From Flavobacterium phragmitis (lineage in GTDB: Bacteria; Bacteroidota; Bacteroidia; Flavobacteriales; Flavobacteriaceae), in assembly GCF_900112575.1 (NCBI RefSeq), contig NZ_FOMH01000001.1, positions 448,543 through 512,542 on the forward strand: 64,000 bases of DNA, given 5' to 3'. Positions within the stretch are counted from its first letter, which is position 1. Every line of letters starts with the position of its first letter. A program made the translations under genes and the position numbers. Positions 45,955-53,176 of the stretch are shown piece after piece. The notes under the pieces are model-generated. The model did no database searches. It was not told where the DNA came from and saw only the letters and a program-made list of their open reading frames with translations.

Positions 45955-46098
45955 ATTTTAGATTTCTGATTTTAGATTTTAGATTTTTTTGAAATCGTAA
46001 AAGGTAAAATCAATTTTTTAAATCAGTATTAATTTAATTAAGTTTAAATTCTAAATTTTAATTTCAGACGATTAATCTAAAATCAGAAATCTAAAATC
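45955..46098. repeat. TCTAAAA heptamer inverted repeat between nuoA and nuoB
   Basis: A 24-base arm at 45955-45978 (ATTTTAGATTTCTGATTTTA...) has its perfect reverse complement at 46075-46098. It is made of TCTAAAA/TTTTAGA heptamers of the type also seen at 43601-43619 and 61590-61622. Non-coding. Confidence 0.75.
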
Positions 46099-46108
46099 TA
46101 AAATCGTT

Positions 46109-46474
46109 TTATTCCCACTCTAATGCTTTCTTTTTGATGATGTAGAAGAAACCAACTAAAAGTAAAGACATGAAAACAATCATTTTTAACATTCCTTCAA
46201 TTCCTAAGTCTTTGAAGTTAACTGCCCAAGGATAAAGGAAAATAACCTCTACGTCGAACAATACAAATAAAATAGCAACTAAGAAGTATTTTACAGAGAA
46301 TGGAATACGAGCGTTACCAACAGATTCGATACCACATTCGAAATTTTGATCTTTAACTTCAGAGGATCTTTTTGGCCCTAATTTTCCAGAAATAATGATT
46401 GTTCCTACCACAAAACCAACAGCTAGAATAAACTGCATTAAAATAGGAATGTAACTGTATTGATCAGATTGCAT
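46109..46474 (-). CDS. nuoA: NADH-quinone oxidoreductase subunit A
   Basis: Three-helix membrane subunit of 121 aa. Motifs: FECGIESVGNARIPFSVKYF and ILFVLFDVEVIFLYPWAV, the loop and helix that line the quinone path. I chose ATG at 46474 (MQSDQYSYIP). A longer frame opens at 46537, but that start would lie inside the promoter, upstream of its -7 box at 46507-46514. First gene of nuoA-N. Confidence 0.95.
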   Translation of the reverse strand: MQSDQYSYIPILMQFILAVGFVVGTIIISGKLGPKRSSEVKDQNFECGIESVGNARIPFSVKYFLVAILFVLFDVEVIFLYPWAVNFKDLGIEGMLKMIVFMSLLLVGFFYIIKKKALEWE

Positions 46475-46506
46475 AAGCTTCGTTTTTTTACTTGAAAAGT
46501 GAGCCA

Positions 46507-46537
46507 CAAAGATAACTTTCAAGTCTGTAAAACACAA
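46507..46537 (-). promoter_or_regulatory. nuo operon promoter
   Basis: Read on the minus strand: TTG (46537-46535), 20-base spacer, TATCTTTG (46514-46507). Good TAnnTTTG match, 33 bases before the nuoA ATG. Confidence 0.7.
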
Positions 46538-46648
46538 GCTAAAAAAGGTTTTAAGTAGGGTGCAGAACGACGTTTTTGCCTAATTTTTATTGATTATAAA
46601 TAACGCCCAAGAATTTTAATATTTTTTTAAGAAATAGCTCAAAAAAAA

Positions 46649-46670
46649 ACGTCCCGATACTTCGGGACGT
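46649..46670 (-). terminator. Terminator of the cold-shock gene
   Basis: ACGTCCCGA and TCGGGACGT pair around TACT; the minus-strand transcript continues into U8-9. Confidence 0.9.
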
Positions 46671-46717
46671 CTTCTGAGACCATTCAGAGGCAAAAAAAAT
46701 AAATTGCTATATTTTTC

Positions 46718-46912
46718 TTAGATTACTGCTACTTTAGCAGCAACTTTCCCTTTTCTTCCTTCTTCTTCTTCATAGCTTACACGGTCACCTTCGCGTAATT
46801 CTTCCGCGTTAATTCCTGAAGCGTGAACGAAGATATCCTTTCCTGTTTCTTCGTCTGTAATGAATCCATAACCTTTAGACTCATTGAAAAATTTTACTGT
46901 ACCTGTACGCAT
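46718..46912 (-). CDS. Cold-shock domain RNA-binding protein
   Basis: The 64-residue single OB-fold protein has RTGTVKFFNESKGYGFITDEE (RNP1 KGYGFI) and DIFVHASGI (RNP2 type VFVH variant), which bind single-stranded RNA. It acts as an RNA chaperone; induction by cold cannot be judged from sequence alone. A TACATTTG box lies at 46949-46942, 30 bases upstream, giving a short leader rather than the long one of E. coli cspA. Confidence 0.95.
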   Translation of the reverse strand: MRTGTVKFFNESKGYGFITDEETGKDIFVHASGINAEELREGDRVSYEEEEGRKGKVAAKVAVI

Positions 46913-46941
46913 TGTAATTGTAATAATAATTTATAATAAAA

Positions 46942-46949
46942 CAAATGTA
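46942..46949 (-). promoter_or_regulatory. -7 box of the cold-shock gene
   Basis: TACATTTG on the minus strand fits TAnnTTTG. The rest of 46913-47218 (306 bases, very AT-rich) contains only this box and the aspS terminator; no other gene seen. Confidence 0.6.
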
Positions 46950-47165
46950 ACATATAAATTCATACAAAAGACATATACCTGTTAAATTTTTGTAAAAATT
47001 ATTGATTTACAGTGTTTTTACGTAGTTTATTACAGCAATTTGTTTATAGAACACCAATATTTGAGAATCATTAATTGTAAGAATATAAAAAAGACTAAAT
47101 TGTAAGAATTTAATAATTTGAAAAATGACGCGATTAAGATTTTTCTTAACATTTGGTTAAAGCAA

Positions 47166-47194
47166 AAAAGACGCTGAAATTTCAGCGTCTTTTT
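47166..47194. terminator. Terminator of aspS
   Basis: AGACGCTGAAA and TTTCAGCGTCT form an 11-base perfect stem flanked by A and T runs; it works for the minus-strand aspS and could also act on the plus strand. Confidence 0.88.
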
Positions 47195-47218
47195 CTATAT
47201 TTCGATTCAATTTGTAGT

Positions 47219-48970
47219 TTAAATTGTGTCAATTTTAATTTTTAATTCTTTCAGTTGTGCATCATCAATTGCAGCTGGTGCATCAATCATAACGTCACGT
47301 CCAGAATTGTTTTTAGGGAAAGCGATAAAATCTCTAATCGTTTCTTGTCCTCCTAAAATGGCAACTAATCTATCAAGACCAAAAGCCAATCCTCCGTGAG
47401 GTGGTGCTCCAAACTGGAAAGCATCCATTAAGAAGCCAAATTGTGCTTTTGCTTCTTCTTCAGTAAATCCTAAATATTTGAACATTAATTGCTGAGTTGC
47501 TTTATCGTGAATACGAATAGAACCTCCACCAATTTCGTTTCCGTTTAAAACCATGTCATAAGCATTTGCACGAACTTTTCCTGGTTCTGTTTCCAGTAAT
47601 GCCATATCTTCTGGTTTAGGAGACGTAAATGGGTGGTGCATTGCATGATAACGACCACTCTCTTCGTCCAATTCCAATAATGGGAAATCTACCACCCATA
47701 ATGGAGCAAATTCTTCTGGATTACGCAATCCTAAACGGGTTGCCAATTCCATACGAAGTGCAGATAATTGCGCTCTAGTTTTGTTTGCAGGTCCAGAAAG
47801 AACAAAAATCATATCTCCAGGATTTGCTTCTGTAGCTTTTGCCCAGTTTGCCAAATCATCATTGTCGTAGAACTTATCTACAGATGATTTGTATGTTCCA
47901 TCTTCGTTGCATTTTACATACACCATTCCAGATGCTCCAACTTGTGGGCGTTTTACCCAGTCAATTAAGCCATCGATTTCTTTACGAGTATAATTTCCTG
48001 CTCCTGGAACTGCAATTCCCACAACTAATTCAGCTGCATTGAAAACTGGGAATTCTTTATGTTGTGCAAATTCGTTTAATTCGCCAAACTTCATCCCGAA
48101 ACGAATGTCCGGTTTGTCATTTCCGTATGTTTTCATGGCATAATCGTAGGTGATTCTTGGGAATTTGTCTACTTCAATGCCTTTAATTTCTTTTAATAAA
48201 TGTCTTGTCAAACCTTCGAAAACATTTAAAATATCTTCTTGTTCTACAAATGCCATCTCACAGTCAATCTGAGTAAACTCTGGCTGACGGTCTGCACGTA
48301 AATCTTCGTCACGGAAACATTTCACGATTTGGAAATATTTATCCATTCCACCTACCATTAATAATTGTTTGAAAGTTTGTGGAGATTGGGGCAAAGCATA
48401 AAACTGTCCTTCGTTCATACGGCTTGGTACAACGAAATCTCTCGCTCCTTCCGGAGTTGATTTGATTAAATAAGGCGTTTCAACTTCGCAGAAATCTAAA
48501 TTAGATAAATATTTGCGAACTTCCATCGCTACTTTATGACGGAATAATAAACTGTTTTTTACCGGATTTCTACGAATATCCAAATAACGGTATTTCATTC
48601 TGATGTCTTCCCCGCCGTCCGTTTCATCTTCAATAGTAAATGGAGGAGTAAGAGCAGTGTTTAAAATTGTTAATTCAGAAACTAAAATTTCGATTTCACC
48701 TGTTGGAATATTTTTGTTTTTAGCTTCACGCTCAATAACAGTTCCTTTTACCTGAATAACAAATTCTCTTCCTAGAGTTTTTGCCAATTCAAAAACAGTT
48801 TTATTAGTACGACTTTCGTCGAAAATAAGTTGTGTGATTCCATAACGGTCGCGTAAATCGACCCAATTCATAAATCCTTTATCACGTGATTTTTGAACCC
48901 AGCCCGCAAGTGTAACTTCGGTATTAATATTTGAAGCGTTTAATTCGCCGCAATTATGACTTCTATACAT
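47219..48970 (-). CDS. aspS: Aspartate-tRNA ligase
   Basis: Charges tRNA-Asp. Anticodon-binding OB fold (about 1-105, with [20 protein letters not shown]). Class II core with motif 1, motif 2 ([25 protein letters not shown] split by FR-E) and motif 3 ([13 protein letters not shown]). The bacterial GAD insertion lies between motifs 2 and 3. I place the start at 48970 ([10 protein letters not shown]). The longer frame from 49003 would begin upstream of the TACTTTTG box at 48996-48989. From 48970 the protein is 583 aa, normal for bacterial-type AspRS. Confidence 0.97.
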   Translation of the reverse strand: MYRSHNCGELNASNINTEVTLAGWVQKSRDKGFMNWVDLRDRYGITQLIFDESRTNKTVFELAKTLGREFVIQVKGTVIEREAKNKNIPTGEIEILVSELTILNTALTPPFTIEDETDGGEDIRMKYRYLDIRRNPVKNSLLFRHKVAMEVRKYLSNLDFCEVETPYLIKSTPEGARDFVVPSRMNEGQFYALPQSPQTFKQLLMVGGMDKYFQIVKCFRDEDLRADRQPEFTQIDCEMAFVEQEDILNVFEGLTRHLLKEIKGIEVDKFPRITYDYAMKTYGNDKPDIRFGMKFGELNEFAQHKEFPVFNAAELVVGIAVPGAGNYTRKEIDGLIDWVKRPQVGASGMVYVKCNEDGTYKSSVDKFYDNDDLANWAKATEANPGDMIFVLSGPANKTRAQLSALRMELATRLGLRNPEEFAPLWVVDFPLLELDEESGRYHAMHHPFTSPKPEDMALLETEPGKVRANAYDMVLNGNEIGGGSIRIHDKATQQLMFKYLGFTEEEAKAQFGFLMDAFQFGAPPHGGLAFGLDRLVAILGGQETIRDFIAFPKNNSGRDVMIDAPAAIDDAQLKELKIKIDTI

Positions 48971-48988
48971 AATCTCAATTTTAGACTG

Positions 48989-48996
48989 CAAAAGTA
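48989..48996 (-). promoter_or_regulatory. -7 box of aspS
   Basis: TACTTTTG on the minus strand fits TAnnTTTG, 18 bases before the chosen ATG. No clear -33 TTG was found at the normal distance. Confidence 0.5.
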
Positions 48997-49128
48997 AATA
49001 CAAAATTCAAGATAATATAGTAAAGTGATAAACTTGATGTATGGAATTTTAAATATTTTGTTAATTCTTAAATTACGAAGCTTTAAATTCTTTAGATTTG
49101 AATCACTAATAAACTAATAATAATACCC

Positions 49129-50124
49129 ATGAAAAAACTTTTTGTTGCAGGTTTGGTACTTTTTAATGCTTTGAATGTGATTGGACAAGGCAAAAGTACG
49201 GTTAAGTTCACTGCTAAAATCGCAAATAGAAATAGCGACACTTTGGTCATTAAAGGAAAGGATAATTTTAAGCAAGTAATTCCAATAGATAAAAAACAAG
49301 TATTTGCAGCAACTTTTGAGGCTCCAAAAGGATTTTATATGTTTTCTGACGGAACAGAATCTTCTAATTTATTCTTAAAACCAAATTCTGAAGTCAATTT
49401 GACTATGAATGCGAAAGAATTTGACGAAACGATAGTATATAAAGGTAAAGGAGTAAACGAAAGCAACTTTTTAGCGCAGCAAGCTTTAAAAGATGAAAGT
49501 TTTCAAAAAGATGCTTTTTCAAAAGAGTTAGGAGAGTTTACAGCTTTGCTTGATGCAAAATTAAAAGCAGATACCGAAAATCTTGAAAAGGGAGATCTTG
49601 ATCCAGAATTCAAAGTGGCTATGAGACGAAGCATCGAAGGCTTTAATAAATATGCTGCAGAAGAATATGATAGAGCTGCAAAAGCGAATAAAATGGTTGG
49701 GAAAGCTTCTCCAGATTTTGATTACGAAAATTTTAAAGGAGGAAAAACAAAATTATCTGATTTAAAAGGTAAATATGTTTACATCGATCTTTGGGCAACT
49801 TGGTGCGCACCTTGTAGAGCTGAGATTCCATATCTTCAAAAAATTGAAGAAAAATATCACGGCAAGAATATCGAGTTTGTGAGTATTTCTATTGATAAAT
49901 TAAAGGATAATGAAAAGTGGAAAAAATTCGTAACCGATAAACATCTTGGTGGCGTACAGCTTTTTGCTGATAAAGATTGGGAATCTGAATTTGTAGTTAA
50001 TTATGGAGTAACTGGAATTCCTAGATTTATTTTAATTGATCCTCAAGGAAATGTTGTGAAGTCTGAAGCACCTAGACCATCTGATCCAGAGCTTGATAAA
50101 CAACTAAGTGCACTATTGAACTAA
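49129..50124 (+). CDS. TlpA-like periplasmic thiol-disulfide oxidoreductase
   Basis: The signal peptide ends near ALNVIGQGK. An N-terminal DUF4369-type beta domain (about 25-110, ending in SDGTESSNLFLKPNSEVNL) and a helical linker lead to the thioredoxin-fold domain (about 190-331). Its active site is WCAPC at residues 225-229 in YIDLWATWCAPCRAEIPYL, with the cis-Pro in GVTGIPRFILIDPQG. It probably reduces disulphides of envelope or cytochrome proteins. TAGATTTG at 49093-49100 is a likely -7 box. Terminated by the hairpin at 50185-50206. Confidence 0.93.
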   Translation: MKKLFVAGLVLFNALNVIGQGKSTVKFTAKIANRNSDTLVIKGKDNFKQVIPIDKKQVFAATFEAPKGFYMFSDGTESSNLFLKPNSEVNLTMNAKEFDETIVYKGKGVNESNFLAQQALKDESFQKDAFSKELGEFTALLDAKLKADTENLEKGDLDPEFKVAMRRSIEGFNKYAAEEYDRAAKANKMVGKASPDFDYENFKGGKTKLSDLKGKYVYIDLWATWCAPCRAEIPYLQKIEEKYHGKNIEFVSISIDKLKDNEKWKKFVTDKHLGGVQLFADKDWESEFVVNYGVTGIPRFILIDPQGNVVKSEAPRPSDPELDKQLSALLN

Positions 50125-50184
50125 ATTATTTACGAAATTTATAACGTTCTCGTAGAAAACAAGTTTTTTCTAAAACACCAGTAA

Positions 50185-50210
50185 AACCAGTGCCTAGGCA
50201 CTGGTTTTTT
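50185..50210 (+). terminator. Terminator downstream of the TlpA-like gene
   Basis: AACCAGTGCC and GGCACTGGTT are perfect 10-base arms around TA, followed by TTTTT. An extra ACCAG copy lies directly upstream. Confidence 0.85.
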
Positions 50211-50346
50211 AGTTTTCTGTAGTTTTCCAATGTTAAGTTTTTAGTCAATGTTACCAAATTGTTAAGTAAAAGTTTTTTTAATGTAAACTATTAATTATAT
50301 TTGATAACAATTTAGTAACATTCAATAACATTTAATACCTGACGAT

Positions 50347-50694
50347 ATGAAAAAGTGTGTGATTTTAGCGGCTGTATTATTCTCTGGAATTCTAACAGCA
50401 CAAGAAGGTAAACCTGAATTAGAAGCTGTTGGAAATAAAGTAAAAGCAACTTACTATTATGAGAACGGTAAAATACAGCAGGAAGGCTTTTTTAAGGATG
50501 GAAAATTGGACGGTATCTGGGTGTATTATGATGAAAATGGAAATAAAAAAACCGTTGGAGAGTACACAGACGGACTAAAAACTGGAAATTGGGTCTACTT
50601 TAATGAAAACAGCTTGAAAGAAGTTGCTTATGTAGATAACAAAGTTAGTTCAGTTAAAAACTTACAGAAAAATGCTTTAGCAAACAGAAACTAA
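50347..50694 (+). CDS. Secreted MORN-like/YwqK-type repeat protein
   Basis: The signal peptide ends near GILTAQEGK. The rest consists of about three MORN-type repeats: YYYENGKIQQEGFFKDGKLDG, WVYYDENGNKKTVGEYTDGL and WVYFNENSLKEVAYVDNKV. Such 115-residue proteins are often auto-named YwqK antitoxins, but there is no toxin here and the export signal argues for an envelope role. Function unknown. A TATATTTG box at 50296-50303 and a terminator at 50717-50739 make it a single-gene unit. Confidence 0.85.
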   Translation: MKKCVILAAVLFSGILTAQEGKPELEAVGNKVKATYYYENGKIQQEGFFKDGKLDGIWVYYDENGNKKTVGEYTDGLKTGNWVYFNENSLKEVAYVDNKVSSVKNLQKNALANRN

Positions 50695-50716
50695 TCAAGT
50701 TTCGAAAATTATAAAG

Positions 50717-50745
50717 AACCGCTTTTTTTATAAGCGGTTTTTTTA
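50717..50745 (+). terminator. Terminator downstream of the MORN-like gene
   Basis: AACCGCTT and AAGCGGTT with a 7-base loop, followed by TTTTTTT. Confidence 0.85.
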
Positions 50746-50854
50746 TGTCTTTTTTTGAACGAAAAATATAAATCTCACAAAGAAACTAAGTCCGAAGATC
50801 ATTTTATAGCTTCTGGATTTAGAGTCTTTACGAGATTTAAAAAAAAACTTACTG

Positions 50855-50872
50855 TCTTTGTGCCTTTGTGGC
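50855..50872. repeat. CTTTGTGCCTTTGTGGC repeat fragment
   Basis: The reverse complement GCCACAAAGGCACAAAG matches the nuoD-nuoE spacer element (43557-43580). Only one clear arm remains; a weak partner, TCACAAAGAAACT, lies at 50775-50787. Confidence 0.5.
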
Positions 50873-50903
50873 CAAATACGAATTGGAGTATGTTGAGTTC
50901 TTT

Positions 50904-52454
50904 TTAAGAAACTACTTTTTTAGGTTTTAAATGGTAAGCAACATATAATGAAGTGGAAGCCAAGAAAATCCAGAAAGCGTCAATAAAGAAAATCTGAATT
51001 TTGTTGTGCATAAACGATGTCCAAAACCAATCTCCAGAAACAATTCCGTTTGTGATTGGAATAAGGAAACCTAAAATACTTCCAGAAATCAAGCAGAATT
51101 TATTGGTAAAGCCATCATTCTTTTTAATGATAAAAAAGATTGTTAGCAATAGCCATCCGCCAAAATAAAGTCTGAATAGATTTGCCTGGCTTAAAGGATA
51201 GAAAATCTTGCTTCCAATAAAAGCTAAAGCAGTAATTGGATACATACTCAAACAAATTGCCAAATAAATACGGACAACGGCATTGTTGAAACGTCTTTTC
51301 TTTTCGGGCATATTGTTTTTCTGTCTCGCAACCAGCCAAATCATAACTCCGGAAATGATTACAAAGCAAGTTATAATTCCCAGCAAAAAGCTTACTATTC
51401 TTAAAGCGTATCCTCCATAATCGCCAAAATGTATTCTGTATAAAACATTTTTTACAACATCTAAATAACTGGTTTGAGAGATGGGATTTTTTTTGGCAAT
51501 TTCTTTTCCATCAGCAATTCGATAAACTACTTTACCAATTCCAGTAAATTTTTTGTGACTCAAAAGTTCTCCTTCAACCAAAACGTGCATATTGGCATCG
51601 CCGTAATTTTGGATAAAAACACGAGTGATTTCAAAATCAGACCAGTTCTTTTTTGTTTTCGCAACCAGTTCGTCGATATTAAATGGATTCGCCAGTTTTT
51701 TGTTTTCAAACTTATAATCTGAATCGGTGTATTCTAATTCTTTATATAATTTATCCTGATCGCCATTGTATAAAGTCTTTACAGCTGGCGCTACAAGCAA
51801 CAGTTTAATCATAAAGAAAGCTCCAGTAACAGCATAAACAAATTGAAAAGGCAGACCAATCATTCCTAGTGCAGTATGTGCATCTGTCCAAAGTGTTTTT
51901 AATTTTTCTTTTGGTCGGAAAATATAAAAGTTAGAGACTATTTTATTCCAATGCAACAATACTCCAGTTACAACCGCAAACAAGAAAAACAACGCTACAA
52001 AACCAGAAAGATAATATCCTACAGGATACGGAATCTGGGCAAAGAAATGTAAACGATATAAAAGTTCTCCCAAAGAATAAGATTCTTCGTAAGTAAAGGA
52101 TTTAAAGTTTTTTGGATTTAGGTAGAAAAATTGACTGTCACGTTGTTTTTTGGGAGCTAAAGTATCTTTAGTTCCTTCCATGTAAACATTGACTCTTTCT
52201 TCGTTAGAATGTTTAGAGATGGTGATATTTCTGCCGTGTAAAACATATTTTTCATCCAGATGCTTTAACGCTTTATTATAGTCTAATTGGATTTCTCTTG
52301 TAATTGCACTAGATTCACTTCTTTCCCAATTGATGATTTCATCTCTAAAAAAAGAAAAAGATCCAGCAAAGAAAATTACAAAAAGAGCCACGCTGATAAC
52401 GATTCCGCTGACAGTATGTGTGTGAAAATAGATGTTGTAATGACGGTTGTTCAT
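50904..52454 (-). CDS. PepSY-associated transmembrane protein (siderophore reductase-like)
   Basis: The 516-residue protein starts NNRHYNIYFHTHTVSGIVIS, a helix with paired histidines, and has later helices FLLGIITCFVIISGVMIWLV and others, about seven to eight in all. PepSY-type external loops run at about 50-130 and 215-320 (for example VHNLDEK-like segments). Members of this family next to TonB siderophore receptors are thought to reduce ferric siderophores in the periplasm. It lies 6 bases after the DUF3649-like gene and is the last gene of the unit. Confidence 0.88.
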   Translation of the reverse strand: MNNRHYNIYFHTHTVSGIVISVALFVIFFAGSFSFFRDEIINWERSESSAITREIQLDYNKALKHLDEKYVLHGRNITISKHSNEERVNVYMEGTKDTLAPKKQRDSQFFYLNPKNFKSFTYEESYSLGELLYRLHFFAQIPYPVGYYLSGFVALFFLFAVVTGVLLHWNKIVSNFYIFRPKEKLKTLWTDAHTALGMIGLPFQFVYAVTGAFFMIKLLLVAPAVKTLYNGDQDKLYKELEYTDSDYKFENKKLANPFNIDELVAKTKKNWSDFEITRVFIQNYGDANMHVLVEGELLSHKKFTGIGKVVYRIADGKEIAKKNPISQTSYLDVVKNVLYRIHFGDYGGYALRIVSFLLGIITCFVIISGVMIWLVARQKNNMPEKKRRFNNAVVRIYLAICLSMYPITALAFIGSKIFYPLSQANLFRLYFGGWLLLTIFFIIKKNDGFTNKFCLISGSILGFLIPITNGIVSGDWFWTSFMHNKIQIFFIDAFWIFLASTSLYVAYHLKPKKVVS

Positions 52455-52460
52455 AAAATA

Positions 52461-52763
52461 TTATTGTGCCGTATGGTTATAAGTTTGACCTAAATAAATA
52501 AAAAGACAAAAAAGCAGTGTCAACAGAAGGTAAATTCCCCATATTTTCCAACCGCTTTTAGCAAGAAATGCAATTATCATTAACGCTACCCAGAGAATAA
52601 AACCAGTAAAAGCCATGGTGATAAGTACATTTGCACGATTAAACCAAGCAGCTAAAGCTAAATGAAAAGTAACAGAAACAAAGTATCCTCCTAAAATAGC
52701 AGCTGTAATTTTGGAAAAGCGTGGCCAAAAAGCAGGATTTAAATATTTTGAATTCGCTGGCAT
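52461..52763 (-). CDS. DUF3649-like small membrane protein of iron-uptake loci
   Basis: The 100-residue protein has three predicted helices: ITAAILGGYFVSVTFHLALAA split over 1, VLITMAFTGFILWVALMIIA, and IWGIYLLLTLLFCLFIYL. Size, helix pattern and position between a DUF3325-like gene and a PepSY gene agree with the DUF3649 family, seen beside siderophore receptors. Assignment rests mainly on this context. Probable role: partner of the PepSY reductase. Confidence 0.7.
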   Translation of the reverse strand: MPANSKYLNPAFWPRFSKITAAILGGYFVSVTFHLALAAWFNRANVLITMAFTGFILWVALMIIAFLAKSGWKIWGIYLLLTLLFCLFIYLGQTYNHTAQ

Positions 52764-52783
52764 ATTGTAATTTAAAAATGATA

Positions 52784-53116
52784 TTAGTTATAGTAAAGTT
52801 CTAGTAGCGCAACAAAAATTAGCAGGGCTAAAAGTACTTTGCTGTTTACTTTTTTTAATGGTTGAAGAATAACGATTAAGCTTCCAATAGTCATTAACTG
52901 AATAAAAAACATCAAAGTACCACAACCTAAAGACTGTGTAAAAAGCCACATTATATAAGCGGTTAATAATAATGTTAATCCGATAATTTTAGTTGGTTTT
53001 GGATTTTTCTGCATCCATTTTTCAAAACCCAAATCATAGGACAAAACCGCTCTTTTTGAAGTGTAATAAAGAGTATAAAAAGCTAGAAAAACAAAAAGAC
53101 TGGCAATTGTAATCAT
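52784..53116 (-). CDS. DUF3325-like small membrane protein of iron-uptake loci
   Basis: The 110-residue protein has four hydrophobic segments, including IIGLTLLLTAYIMWLF and FFIQLMTIGSLIVILQPL. It follows the siderophore receptor and precedes the DUF3649-like and PepSY genes, the same order as in many Gram-negative iron loci. Family assignment is tentative. A stem-loop separates it from the receptor gene. Confidence 0.65.
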   Translation of the reverse strand: MITIASLFVFLAFYTLYYTSKRAVLSYDLGFEKWMQKNPKPTKIIGLTLLLTAYIMWLFTQSLGCGTLMFFIQLMTIGSLIVILQPLKKVNSKVLLALLIFVALLELYYN

Positions 53117-53133
53117 AATCTTTAAAATTTAAA

Positions 53134-53163
53134 AAACACCTTTCTCCTAAAAGAAAGGTGTTT
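53134..53163 (-). terminator. Terminator or attenuator after the siderophore receptor gene
   Basis: AAACACCTTTCT and AGAAAGGTGTTT are perfect 12-base arms; the minus-strand transcript then reads UUUUUUAAAUUUU. It sits between the receptor stop and the DUF3325-like start, so downstream genes need read-through or their own promoter. Confidence 0.8.
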
Positions 53164-53176
53164 GAAATGTTTTTTA

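Noticed and set aside
50347..50694. Antitoxin assignment for the YwqK-like protein
   Set aside because: It has a signal peptide, MORN-like repeats and no toxin partner; the antitoxin label is a naming artefact.
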